From Poa pratensis (Eukaryota > Streptophyta > Magnoliopsida > Poales > Poaceae), in assembly GCA_947311845.1 (NCBI GenBank), contig CAMZMU010000059.1:55910617-55974616 (forward strand): DNA of 64,000 bases, written 5' to 3'. The position numbers were made by a program, and so were the translations under genes. This document shows, in pieces, positions 34,646 to 46,317 of this stretch. The notes below the pieces were generated by a model, which searched no databases, was not told the origin of the DNA, and saw only the letters and a list, made by a program, of their open reading frames with translations. Within the stretch, counting starts at the first letter, position 1. Every line of letters begins with the position of its first letter.

Positions 34646-37600
34646 CAGTGGCGGAATTAAGGCTAATTAGATACAATTTTTGAGACAAATGTAACGTCCC
34701 GGGGTTTTTCCCCAATTAGATTTGTGTGTTTTTCTTTTTTTGCATCTGCATGGCATCGCGCATCATAAGCATTGCATTAATTTGACAATAAAATTATTTT
34801 GCTAAACTCTATTTTGTTGTCTCAAAATTTTCCCATCTTTTTCTTTTGTTCGACGCCGTTCCGAAATTTGTTTTGTCAAAAGGTTTTGTAAAATAAATAA
34901 AAAACTGTTTTGAGTGTGAGAGAGAGTAGCCCAGCAGCAGGCCACTTTCAGCCCAAAGCCCACCTAAGCCAAACCCTAGGTTTTCCTAGAAAACTTCTTC
35001 CTCCCCTGCATTTTTGCAGCCACCCTCTCTGTCTTTCTCCTTTTTGCATCCGGCTCCTCCCACCCTCTTTTTCCTTTTTTTCCTTTTCCTTTTTCCTCGC
35101 CTTTTCTCTTTTCCCCCTCATTTTCTTTCTTTCCTTTCTTTTCTTTTTTCTTTCCTCTCTTCTTATCCTCTCCTCTTCTTCCACCACCAACCGCAGCACA
35201 CTCGCACCACCGCACCCGAGCGGCCGTGCTCCTCCTCCCCTCGCCGGCCGGTGCCCCTCCGTCCTCCGCCCGCCGTCCTCCGGTCGCCGTGGCAGCCGCC
35301 CGGACGCCGCCACCTCCCACTCCTTCGCCCCCGTCCCTTTCCCCTTCTCCCTCGCCCACCAGCACCGACGCCACCGGCGACTTCCATGGCCGCGCCGCCC
35401 CCCTCCATGGTTGCTCCGTCCCGGCTCCCGCCAGCACGACGTCGCCCTGCTCATCGCGCCGTCCTGCCCCTCGCACCTCCCTCTCTCCCCGTTCCCGAGC
35501 TCGTGCTCGAGCTCCTCCTCCCTCCGTCCCCTGCGCCGCCCCGACCCCCACTCCCTGCTCCTTCCCGCCCCGTCCTCACCTCCTCTCCCTCGTCCGTCCG
35601 CCAAGTCGCTGCCGCGCGCCATCTCCTCCCGTGCCTCGACCCTCCTCGCCTCCAGCCGGCCGCAGCAGCATGGCCGCCCCGCCGCCGAGCTCGGCCACCT
35701 CGCTGCCTCCCCGCGACCTCTCCGGCCAGCAGCCGCTCCGGTCTCCTCCACCTAGAGCTCCTCTCCGCCCGCCTCCCTCCGCCTCGGGCTGCTGCTGCGC
35801 CTCTGACCTCCTTTTCCCCAGCGCCCGCCAAGTGTTCGGAGGAATGCCCGCAAGAAACTCCGGCGCCGTGCCTTGTCCGTGTTGTCCACCCGTCAAGGTG
35901 CTGCTTGGTGCGCCTGTGCGCGTCTTCCGGCGTCCGTGTGCGCCCGTGTGTTTTTCTTCCGGTGTCCGTGTGCGCCGTGTTCCTCCCGGTGCCTGTTGTT
36001 CGGGTAGCCGTGCTCGCCGTGCCGCTGTCCGTCGACAAGAACGCCGTGAACCCCGACCGTTGACAAGATCCGCCACAACGACGAACCGGGAACGACGACG
36101 ACCGTGACAAGTTCTACGTACCAGTGACCGTCGACAAGAACTCTGCTTCGTGTCCGTCTCGTCTGTGTTCGCTTTGCGTTGGCCGCCTTCATGCGTGTCC
36201 GTGAACCCCGTCGCCGCCGAAGACCGAACCCGACAAAAATGCCACCGACACCGAAGCCGGTGCCCCATACAACGATGACCCGAGTACAACTACTTTGACC
36301 ACTTCCACGACACCGACAAACGACGATGTCCCGGTTCGGCGACGACTACTTCCCCGACTTCGATTACTTCCTCTTCGACCCGAAGATTCCGGCTTTGACC
36401 ACCGGAGTTCCTCGACCCCTCTTCCCAACGTGCGAACCCAAACCCGAGCCTATACCTATATTCCTATTTTATAAAATGTCACCTATCTTGTGCATCTCAT
36501 ATCTTTCATGCATGTGTTGCATATCTTGGGTTGTGGTGGTTTAGCATTCACCCAATAAATAAATATGGAGTGTGCGGGAATATTCGATAAATGTCCCGAC
36601 TTCATTTAAATTGAGTAGATCACACATGCCTTGTTTAAACCTGTTAATCAACATTTAATATTGATGGGTAGATAAATAATTTGAACCTTAATATTAATTG
36701 TCGGAATCCCGGTTCCGCTTAATTTGGCTTAAGTTGCATCTTGCCATGTCATGCATCATCTTCTGAACATGTTGGATCTTTTGCTGTAGTAGTCAGTGTT
36801 GCATATGTTGATCTTTCTAGTGTTTGTTGCGTCTTCGCGATAGGACGTTGAGATGGTGTGAGCAACGACAAGTTCTGCTTCCTCGGCCGTGTTCTCAGGC
36901 AAGCAATGTTCTCTTGTTCCCAATGCATTGTCTTTCATCCTTGCCGTTGATCTCTGATACCCTTATGTTACGATGCTTATGTGCGATCCTATCCATGTTT
37001 ACCCTGCTGCCATGATATAGCCCCACCTCCACAACCTATAACCCTGTTGTTTGTTTACCTTGTTGGCCTTGCGAGTCGTAGCGCATGCTTAGGTTGTTAC
37101 TTTATCTTCTTGTTATTACTTGTATCTTTGAAGCCCTGGTAAGTGGCTACCTGTTTATCTGTTGTGGGACGTTTGTTGTCTTAATGTTAAGGCACCGGCG
37201 GAAGGCCAGTTTTGGTGCTTTGTTCCGCTAGTGTCGCCCAAGGACCTGAGTTCTTGTCCTCGGATCCAGGAATGAGCGCGCTACCCACATGTGGGACCTT
37301 AATGGGACTCCCCGCAACCTGTGACCCGATCCGCAGCCTTGTCCAGGGCACCACACCTAGTTCGGGCTTTCCATTTGATGCATGCATATGCAGGTACGAT
37401 ATCATGATGATGTGTTGTAGTCGATCTCATATAGGACGGCACGTTCTTAGAGTGCTATGAAGGTTGATCCCGCGGGTACTTGACCTGATTAGCCGTGCAC
37501 GCAATCATGTGGTTCCCTGGACTTGTCTGCAGAGAAGTGAAGGGTTGTGTCGATCGCTCCATGGCAATTTCGATGCGTGTGGTTTAACAATAGTGCACCC

Positions 37601-38465
37601 CTGCAGGGTTAAATCTTATCGATAAACCGTGTCCGCGGTTATGGACGACTTGGTGATGATGTTGGCTAACAAGATCATAGACAACTTCCACCTAGTAATG
37701 ATAGCTCTTAAACTTGCTTCGCCATGTGAGTGCCTTTGGATTGCTTACTCGTGGGTTAATCGAGTGAGTGATAATCGGCTGGGTTTTGTTTGGTGATAGT
37801 ATCTAGTTGGTTCTTTACTCGATCTCATCCCTATCTTTTAGCCGGAAGTTGTAGCGTGTCCTCTGTAGATTGCTTAGTGCTGCTGCTTCAGTCCACCAAT
37901 CCTTATATTTTGAGAGCCTTTGTATTGCTTTCAAGTGTGCATTGCTTGCCAGGCTTGTGTACCTGACCCATCTTCGGATTGTACTCTTTTGTGCAGTCAA
38001 CAGGTTTGAAGTCTGACGACGTTAGGTTGGAAATCCCTCCGTCTCGGCCTGGGCAGGGATTGGACGCCATCGTTTATCTTCAGGACTCTTAGTCCAATTT
38101 GTATCTTGTCCGTAGTCGGACACTAGTTTTGCTTTCGCTGTGATTTGTATCTTTGTAATGTATCTGTTGTTTCTTGACTCGTTTGAGTCAATCTTATATA
38201 TATTCTCCTTCTGTTGTTGTTGCGGATTCTTTCGTAAACTGTTGTAATGTTATCACAATTCCACCCACATAACGCGCATGTTTCGACGTGTACGTTATGT
38301 CTGGTGGGCGTCCTAAGATCATTATTATGCGGCTTTTGGCGGGATCGCTGAAATCCGCATGGTACCGATTTTGGGACGTCACAACAAATTAGCTGGGTTG
38401 ACCCCCTCTAATGGTGATTTGCCATGTTTGGCCCCCTTCATTTTTCGATCCTGGCTCCGCCCCTG
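34646..38465. mobile_element. Short hAT element, split by a solo-LTR-like insertion
   Basis: The left end CAGTGGCGGAATTAAGG and the complement of the right end, CAGGGGCGGAGCCAGGATC, are hAT-type inverted ends. GTTACATT flanks at 34638-34645 and 38466-38473, an 8-bp duplication as expected for hAT. Without the inner insertion the element would be about 121 bp. Confidence 0.75.
34690..38383. mobile_element. 3.7-kb solo LTR-like insertion inside the hAT element
   Basis: It begins TGTAACGTCCCGG, ends GGGACGTCACA, and is flanked by ACAAA at 34685-34689 and 38384-38388. TG...CA ends plus a 5-bp duplication indicate an LTR, and no second LTR or internal gag-pol is seen. Its length is unusual for a solo LTR. 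It contains a T/C-rich then very GC-rich block (34910-36200) with long opposing ORFs that look like composition effects. Short terminal complementarity (ACGTCCC/GGGACGT) leaves a DNA transposon as a minor alternative. Confidence 0.6.
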
Positions 38466-38473
38466 GTTACATT

Positions 38474-39268
38474 GTAATTGTCAAAACACTCCTAACATCC
38501 GTGCTATCAATTTTTCCCTCGAGTATATATATCACTAGACGTTAGGAGTGCATACGTTGTCCAGCCTGCATTTAGTTTTATACAACGAGGATATCCATGT
38601 CCACATTGTATTTCGACGGTGTGATGCTAACTTGTGAGTAATTTCAAATAAAAAAATTGCAGTTAGACCGCAGAATGGCATGTTTTCCGGAAGTATACTT
38701 TGACGAGCTCAAGTCAAACTGCATGGCAATCAAGAACAGGTTTGTGGCACTCAAATTTCGACGTGTTTTCTCCATCGTTTTTTAACAAGATTTTCCCGTG
38801 GCCACATGCCTACTCTGTTTTACTCACGGCACTCTGCTCTGCTCTCCCACGTACAGTACTACGCACCGCACGGAGACACATTTCTCGACTTCTCCTGCAC
38901 GCACGAGGCGCTGTGAGGGCCCCGGCGGCCGGTCCGGCTGTGATCGCCGGAGATATCACGCGGCTTATGGCGGTCGCCCACGTGGCGCCCGCCTCATCCA
39001 CGCACCAGCTCCCGCGCGCCTCCCGCTCCACGCCTCCACAACACTCGCCGTCCGATCCGTCGCCCTGGTCACTTCCCGTCCGTCCGATCGGCCCGCGCCG
39101 GCTCGTGGCCGCCGTTCGCCGACGTACGTGTCCGGCTAGTCGCCTGGCCATATATGGCGCCAAGCCAAGGAGACGGCCATCACTGCTTCCACACGAACGC
39201 ACACACCGAGCCGAGCTCACACATTCTAGACTGTTCCATCGCGATCCGATACGATCAGTTCACCGCCG
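38474..39268. other. Upstream region of SIG5-like gene
   Basis: 38850-39200 is GC-rich and on both strands gives open frames without domains. It is most likely promoter and 5' UTR of the sigma factor gene. Confidence 0.45.
39151..39157 (+). promoter_or_regulatory. Possible TATA box of SIG5-like gene
   Basis: TATATGG lies 118 bp before the start codon at 39269 in GC-rich surroundings. This is by position and motif only. Confidence 0.3.
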
Positions 39269-41202
39269 ATGACGTCCACCGTGACGACGCCGACCCGGCC
39301 GCTCTCCTCGGCGGGGGGCCAGCGGCGGCGGTACAGGTCGACGGTGCTCGCCATCGCCGGCGGGGCAAAGCCGCCGAGGCGCCGGGCGCCGGCAAAAGCC
39401 ACCTCAACCAGCTGCGCCGCGCTCGCGTCGGCCGAGAAGCAGAGCACGGCCGCGGCCAAGCTCCTTCCTCCTCCGTCGGCGCCGTCGGAGGAGGCGGCGG
39501 GCGGGGTCGGCACGGACTACAACGAGGTGGCCGCCGCGCTGGAGACGCTGTACAAGCTGAGCCCCGCCCTCGTGGAGGGGGACGAGCAGAGCAAGAAGGC
39601 GACGAAGAAGAAGAAGAAGGGGAGGAAGAAGGCGGCGGTGGCGGTGACCACGACTACGCCGAAGAGGACAACGGTCGTTGTGAGGAGCCGGCGGCGGCGG
39701 AGGATGGACCTGGGGACGAGGGTGGAGATGAGGGAGGCTGCTGGCAAGGAGGAGGTGGGCGAGGAGGGCGGGTTCGAGGAGGCGCTGCTGCGGGAGTACG
39801 CCGTGTCGACGGACATGGGCAGCCTCGACTGGCGGCGGATGAAGATCCCTCCCGTGCTCACCTCCGCGCAGAGCTCCCGCCTCTTCAAGATCGTGCAGCC
39901 CATGAAGGTACTCAATCGAACAATCACGGCCACTCGAACCAATTCTGTTTTGTCATATGATTGATATGTTCGAGGGTGGAAAACTGCAACTATGTGCTAA
40001 ATTGGTGTGTGTGTTTCAGGCAATTTTGGAGGTGCAAGAAAACCTACAGATCGAACTGGAGAGGGAGCCGACGGACGTCGAGGTCGCCGAGGCCATGAAC
40101 ATGCCGGTGCAGCGGCTACGGCGTCTCCGTGAGGTTGGCCGGGCAGCCAGGAACAAGCTGATCAAGGTGAGTAAATCATACTAACATTATTCAGTCTAGG
40201 TAGCAATGTACTGAACTCTGAAGTATGAAACCCCTAGCCGAAACTTTAGATGAACACTACTCGTACCATAGTTGAGCACGTGCATACTGAATTGCTGATG
40301 CCATTGTTTGGCTGTAGCACAACCTGCGTTTGGTGCTATATACAATCAACAAGTATTACGCGGATATGACCGGCGACGAGCGGTTCGCCGACCTGTGCCA
40401 GGCCGGCGCCAATGGCCTCATCACGGCCATCGACCGCTTCGATCCCAAGCGCGGCTTCCGCATCTCCACCTACGCACTCTTCTGGATCCGCCACTCCGTC
40501 GTCCGGGCAATGACACTCTCCAGCTTCACCTGCTTCCCCTTCGCCATGGAATCGGTAAAGATCAGTCTGTTCAACCTTCAGACTATTGCACATTTTGGTC
40601 TTCAGTTTCGGGATATTCTAACACTGAATCAATTGATTCCATCGTGCAGGAGAGGCAGGAGATCAACAGAGCAAGGGAGGAGCTGTCCTTCGAACTCGGG
40701 AGGCCGCCCACCGACGAGGAGACGATGAAGAAAGTGGGGCTGTCTCCGGCGAGGTACCGCGACGTGGTGCGGATGACGAGGCCCACCTACTCGCTCCACT
40801 CGCGGAACCGCGTGACGCAGGAGGAGCTCATCAACGAGGTCACCGACGGCGACGCCATCGGGGTCGACACCCACAAGCACAACCGCCTCCTCCGCCTCGC
40901 CATCGACGACCTCGTAAGCACAACAACCGGGAATTCTTTACCAGTGTTTGGTTTCTTGGTCCATATGATCGAGCTCACTAATGATGATGAATGTTGTTGT
41001 GATGCAGCTGGATTCTCTAAAGCCCAAGGAGAGCGTGGTGATCAGGCAAAGGTTCGGGCTGGACGGGAGGGGGAGGCGCACACTCAGCGAGATTGCCGGA
41101 AACCTGAGGATCTCGAGGGAGATGGTGCGCAAGTACGAGCTCAAGGCGCTCATGAAGCTCAAGCACCCTACACGGGTCGACTACCTCCGAAGATACATGT
41201 GA
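39269..41202 (+). CDS. SIG5: Plastid RNA polymerase sigma factor, SIG5 (sigE) type
   Basis: Five exons, 39269-39907, 40020-40166, 40318-40554, 40650-40913 and 41008-41202, join in frame to 493 aa. The first ~60 residues are Ser/Thr/Arg/Ala-rich and fit a plastid transit peptide. A Lys-rich stretch (about 110-120) precedes the conserved part. Region 2 reads [20 protein letters not shown] and [20 protein letters not shown], which bind core enzyme and the -10 element. Region 3 has [17 protein letters not shown]. Region 4 has [20 protein letters not shown] and [20 protein letters not shown], the helix-turn-helix for the -35 element. It ends LRRYM. It would direct the plastid-encoded polymerase to promoters; SIG5 factors are known for light and stress control of psbD. 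The SIG5 subtype rests on overall resemblance. Confidence 0.93.
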
Positions 41203-41461
41203 AATCGCTCCATCTTCGTCGCTCACGTACATACCAATTAATTCTCCATTTGGATTTATGCCGTGTATATATGCAAGGCGACATAGGAATCATCTAATTA
41301 TCCCGTGTTTCAGATATGTATATATGCAGTGTGTTCATGGGTTTATATTGTACTTATATATTCGAGTGAAGTTGCACTAATTTAACGTATACATCGGCTG
41401 ATTTTCTTCGTGAACTGGTCAATCTGGCTAAAGATCACCGGCATCCTAGGTGGGGATTTTA

Positions 41462-41808
41462 TGCACACCATCGCTAGAGTATTCCAGATGACGTCTTTCT
41501 TGGGATGGACCAAGTCCCGCCATCCTCCTCCTTTAGGATGGTGCATCGACAAGGCAAGTCAAGATGGAGATGTTTTTTCTTGGAGGCGGTGACATCGGTC
41601 GAGATATGGTCTTACTCTCAGTTTAGCATAGGCATTTACTTGTGTTTGGTTGTTGTGTTTGGGGTGTTGTCTTCAAACTAGCCAGTGTGAAGTGGTGTTC
41701 TTGACAGTATTGTGCGCAACGGACTGTCATTTTTTATACTCAAACCTCTATCTTCTATAAAATGAGTCTATAAAAGTAAGGTACGTAATTGTGTACTCTC
41801 AAAAAAAA
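41462..41808 (+). mobile_element. Short poly(A) retroposon nested in the LINE
   Basis: AGGTGGGGATTTTA (41448-41461) precedes the insert and AGGTGGGGTTTTA (41809-41821) follows it, a target duplication with a one-base gap. The insert ends in nine A residues. LINE coding similarity stops at the left copy and resumes at the right copy. No ORF is seen. It could be SINE-like or a 3' fragment of another LINE. Confidence 0.65.
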
Positions 41809-42229
41809 AGGTGGGGTTTTAATTTGCTATGATTCCGGCATGGAAGAAGCAGAGGTAGGTTCGATGAACATTGGCCTTTTCTGTTCAACGTTGTCATCGA
41901 CCGTTTAGATTAGACAGAGGTTTCAATGACTGAACGACAATTCACTTGGACGAACAATATTTCTGCGCCAATGTACGAGAAGCTGGATTGTTCTTATGGA
42001 TACTGATTGGAAATCTAAATACCCTTTGGTATCTGTATGGGCCCTAGCACGTATTGAGGCCCTATCGGACCATGCTCCAATCCTCTTGACAACTGGTGTA
42101 TCAAGAAACTTATCCATTCTCTACATCAAGATGAGTGCTTGATTGAGGGACCTGGCCAAATTAAATCATATAACACAAATTATTATAAAGGTTTCTTTGG
42201 CGCTCTTGGTGAGTCCCGGATAGATAATA

Positions 42230-42474
42230 CTCACTTCGTTTTTATTTACTTCGCGTTCTGGGTTTAATCAAAGTCAAACTTTGTCAAGTTTATAGTAAAA
42301 AATATCAACATCCATAATACCAAATGCATATAATATAAAATATATTTTGTGATGATTTTAATACTATAAATTTTATATTATATATGTTGATATTTTTTCT
42401 AAATATTTGATCAAACTTGACAAAGTTTGGTTTTCACTAAATCTAGAACGCAAAGTAAATAAAAACATAGTGAG
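42230..42474. mobile_element. Stowaway MITE with ~32-bp inverted ends
   Basis: The left end CTCACTTCGTTTTTATTTAC mirrors the right end, whose complement starts CTCACTATGTTTTTATTTAC. TA flanks both sides (42228-42229, 42475-42476). It is 245 bp, A/T-rich, and inserted in the LINE. Confidence 0.9.
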
Positions 42475-42679
42475 TATAAAACAGGCATCCAACGAGTAAA
42501 ATGCCTTTCTTATTGTGCCCTTTTCTGAGGAACAAGTGAGGAAGGTAGTTTTCCTAATGGAACATAACAAGGCACCAGTTCTGGATGGCCTTATTGTTGA
42601 GTTCTATCAGAATTTGTAGGAGGTCATCAAGCTGGATTTCGGCAAAATTATTTCGTCTAGCAATTCAAATGATCACACA

Positions 42680-43078
42680 CAAGTTTTATATGGACAATCA
42701 GCAATCGAAAACGCAACACATTGCCATTGGAAAATTCTCCGGCGATTTTTTTTGTCGTGTTGAATTGACACTGCCGTCCGCAGCCTCACGTTGCGCCAGC
42801 AACGGAAGGTCGGTGTGCATGTATGCGTCGTTGAGATAGATGCAAACGTGGTGGCCACTATGAAGGGCTTCGGCCGGAGTGATCGGGGATAAGACGGGCG
42901 GGGGCGCATTGCGTTCGATGGACGACGAATCGCGTCGGTTTAGGACCCGACACGCCGCTGGGCGAAGATAGCGAGGAAGACGTCGTTACCCATAGCGATG
43001 TGCACCTGGGACGTTCGTTAGAAGATCTTTTTGTCCGGACCCAGGGAGGGGGCGATAGAGGGACGGTTGGAGATGCTC
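42680..43078. mobile_element. PIF/Harbinger-like end fragment
   Basis: The stretch ends GACGGTTGGAGATGCTC followed by TTA, the same type of terminus as at 346. It is GC-rich with no domain recognised. No matching left terminus is found near 42680, so it is truncated or the start is elsewhere. Confidence 0.4.
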
Positions 43079-43204
43079 TTAGGTGTAACAATTTGAACCG
43101 CGAGATAATACTTCAAATTGTTGCAGAAAATATCTTTGAACCGCAGAGGTCTTCTTTAGGGATTTTGGCCACATTGGTTACTTGATTTGCAGAGCTGAAT
43201 CTTT

Positions 43205-43580
43205 TGGTACTTTTTTATAAGAATTATTTTGCACTATACATTAAATGAGAAGTTTACATCAACTCTAGCATCTTTGATAGATTACTCTGTTTTTTTCTAT
43301 AATTGCACTATCTTATTAGAACTTGTTTTATAAGAATTATGTTGCACTATACATTACATGAGAAGTTTCCCATCAATTCTACCATCCTTGATAGATTACT
43401 CTGTTTTTTCTGTACTTGCACTATCTTATTGAATTATGTTGCACTGTACATTACATGAGAATTTGTTTCCATCAATTCTAGAATCCTTGTTAGATGACTC
43501 TGTTTTTTCTATAGTGGCAGTATACATTACTTGTTTTATAAGAATTATGTTGCACTATACATTACATGTTAGTGTTCCTG
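43205..43580. repeat. ~110-bp minisatellite in duplication copy 1
   Basis: Units contain TTTTATAAGAATTAT, TTGCACTATACATTACATGA, GAAGTTT and CATCAATTCTA. About four units differ in length. The same array occurs at about 53160-53540. Confidence 0.85.
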
Positions 43581-43694
43581 CATTTTCTTACATCCTATAC
43601 TAGCTAACTAAATATGTCTTCCTTTTAAGAATATGTATACATCATGATTGCTTTTTAACAAGTACAATCTTGCGATTGCAGCTGCCATCAATGC

Positions 43695-44150
43695 GTGCTA
43701 AATATCAATATTATGAACATCAAGTTGTTGATCGCTAGAATTGGTATCGCTCTTGTGCTCTCGTCTTCGACACATGTTCGGTCTCAACCCGCACAACTTA
43801 TACACCTTGCACATGTCCCCCTAGTTCTCAATGAAAGGGGGTCGTATGTGCCATTTTTCAATGATATGCACGCTTCCCTGAAATTTAACACAGAAACTGT
43901 GGATGGGCACTTTATACTTTCGCCTAAAGATGATGGCAGCCCACAGTTCCCATTCAGGTGGATCAGCGTCGAGGTGAGATGCGTTGATATAGAGCATCGT
44001 GCTATCATGTATTTTAGAGCAGATAACGTATACTTCCTGGGATTCATGAATACTTACGGGACATTATACTGCATAGACGATGTTGTAAATAAGTTCCCAA
44101 ATGGCTGCACCCCACTTTGTTTCACAGGAACTACAATGATCTCAATTTAG
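43695..44150 (+). pseudogene. Ribosome-inactivating-protein-like gene, N-terminal half
   Basis: A 151-residue frame begins with a hydrophobic, signal-like start (LLIARIGIALVLSSS). It then shows features of the N-terminal part of the RIP (rRNA N-glycosidase) fold: a GSYVPFFNDMHASL helix region and a strand pair ending NVYFLGF, where the family has a conserved active-site tyrosine. The frame stops at 44148-44150, before the catalytic Glu/Arg region. The following DNA (44171-44215) still matches family sequence and then diverges. As it stands, no complete enzyme can be made. Assignment rests on motif pattern; the start codon is uncertain. Confidence 0.6.
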
Positions 44151-45762
44151 AAAGACCGAGTCCTTCTCTAGATCTTAGTCTATTTATGCAAAAGGCGAAT
44201 TTAGGAAGAGAACGAGCGTAATGTCTAGTGGATTGCTTGTTTGTTGCTGAATCGATTTGGTGTTGTTTTTGGTTGGTCCGTAGGTTGTCGGTGAAGAAGA
44301 GCAAGGCCGAGAAGAACCCCAATTCTTATACTAAACTCATTTACTTATTTACATATTATTTTGTCAATAAATCTATATTAGTTGTTTCCGTTTATACAAG
44401 ATATAGCATACAACTTTAAAACTACCTTTATTGCACCTGACACATCGGTGAGTCCACATGTTTCATAATAAGAGTTCCTTCGACATTTCCAAGGAAAATG
44501 TGTGTTTTATCATATTTTGACTTAATGCTTCCCAATTCAGTCTAAAAATTTCTATTATGAATTTGTTACTAGTGGATGTGTTGAATTGTTCACATACACC
44601 CTTAAGTTAGAATTCACTTTTGACTCTGTGTCATTGATTATTCTATGTGATTTCATACACAATATTATGTAATATTATGACTTAAAAATGCATTATTATA
44701 TAATTCGAATGTTTATGCTTACGAGTGCAACCCTGCTAAATTATAACTATACTAATATTGGTGAATGTTGAGTTAATTTAAAGGTTAGTTTGAGACATTC
44801 CATACTATGAGATCGAAGCAACAGATGAAATTTCTATATGACAAGTCATATTAATGTATGGAATAATATGTACCACTTAGATGTAATGTCATGCGTTTAT
44901 TCATGGTGTTTGTTGAAATATGTACCTCAGTGGATGATTTACTATATATGAGCCTAAAAAATATCATAATAGAGTAATGTATTGGCGTATTATCTAGCCT
45001 TTCCAATCTAATAGGATTTACAAGATTTTTGTGAATAATAGTAAATTCTAGTTGCATTAGTAGGTTTTCGTCGGATTTCCTCATTGCCTTTGTTGGTTGC
45101 TGTGTCTTTTCTTTTTTTCCTTCGCGTCTAACAATTCACTAAAAAAATTCAGTATATATAAACATTTAGTTGATATGAGTTATGTTACCATGTCAAGTAA
45201 CAAACGTGTTTTTAACAAGGATGCAATAAGTTAAATTTCACAGTAAGTAATAATTTTTCTTTGGTCAATACACGACTAGACGATAGATATGTCTTATCGA
45301 AGAGATAAATCAAATCAATCACCTAAGCACCCTACGATATTGTACCGAGTTCACTTGCTAATTGACAAAGTGATTAAGACAATAGCTTCTCTAGTTTACC
45401 AAGCTAAATGCCAAGTATGTAGGTGCGCGTTTACATGATCTCCATGTATGATGGTAAACATGTGTTACGTCGAGTGCGATTCAATCGTAAACTTAGAGAA
45501 AACAGTTAGAAACTAAATTAGCATCCGGCAAGGGTTCGTAAATAAATCATTATATTGTTGACATGTGGCACAATTCAAGCCGTACAGTGCCACGGACTTT
45601 GGTACAACATAAATGTTACTCCCTCCTTTTCACAATAAAAGACGTTTTGGTAAACTAAAACAATTTCGCAAAACATTCTATATTGTGCAACAAAGTTAGT
45701 ATCTATTTAAACATGAACAACCTATCCACCCACATTTTGTAAAATCAAAGTCGTAACCATTA

Positions 45763-46309
45763 AACAAGTGAAGTTAGAGCCCCAATTTTTTTCATTGGTT
45801 CTTTGATCCTTTCCTATAGCCAGGCCTGATCACCAGAAGCAAGAACGTAGCAGATAGATATTTCTCTAGACCAAAACAATCTTGCGACCGTAAGAATGTT
45901 GAGAGACGCTGATTCATGACACAGAATGTTGCTGATGTCTGAACATTTTTCGTTGTAGTTTGACTTGAAAAAAATTCTAACCTTATAGTACTTTGTGAAA
46001 TAGATAGTACATCACGGTGTGATCTGCCGATGCTCAATTTACTCACCTTGTTCTGCGGGCCAACCAGGCTCACTCGGCATGTCCTGCTCCTGAGTTAGGG
46101 CTGATGGAGTAACAAATAGTGACAGGGCCAAGATTTCAGCTGAATGTGAAATTCGGCAGTTAAATACATGTATTTATATTATTAAGTACGAATTTTTGCA
46201 TGATTTCTACTTGTATACTCAATTAACTGCACGGTTTTAATTTGACTCCGCAATTATCAAGGTTCCAACAGAGCAGGATCATCGGAAAACAGAGCACATT
46301 CCCACTTCC
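45763..46309. other. Spacer
   Basis: No gene or repeat is recognised between duplication copy 1 and the hAT element. Confidence 0.45.
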
Positions 46310-46317
46310 ACTGGAAA

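Larger units (their letters stand above)
41398..42660 (+). mobile_element. LINE fragment (endonuclease to RT), with two nested insertions
   Basis: Broken plus-strand frames carry LINE ORF2 pieces in order: ELVNLAKD followed by a GGDFN-like site (41410-41460), MTERQFTWTN and APMYEKLD (about 41925-41990), a SDHAPIL-like string (about 42070), then FSEEQVRKVVFLMEHNKAP, the usual pre-RT sequence (about 42525-42580). A poly(A) retroposon sits at 41462-41808 and a Stowaway at 42230-42474. Both break the LINE, which is dead. The 5' and 3' ends are not defined. Confidence 0.75.
43153..45762 (+). repeat. Segmental duplication, copy 1
   Basis: This block matches 53100-55403 in order and orientation. 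It starts CTTTAGGGATTTT and ends TTTGTAAAATCAAAGTCGTAA. Shared landmarks include a minisatellite, CTATTTATGCAA followed by GAATTTAGGAAGAGAA, CTTATACTAAACTCATTTACTT, and ACGACTAGA(C/T)GATAGATATGTC. The copies differ by small indels and by two large differences inside the RIP-like gene. A Stowaway-type start (ACTCCCTCCTTTTCACAATA) lies in the right part of both copies. Confidence 0.88.

Noticed and set aside
34910..36430. Several long overlapping ORFs on both strands in GC- and pyrimidine-rich DNA
   Set aside because: Repetitive Pro/Ser/Arg or Gly/Arg content, mutually antisense, no domain, and located within the solo-LTR-like insertion. They fit composition bias rather than genes.
39316..39960. 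Second long frame overlapping SIG5 exon 1
   Set aside because: Gly/Arg/Glu-rich shadow frame; the in-frame reading with conserved sigma regions and matching splice phases is clearly the real one.
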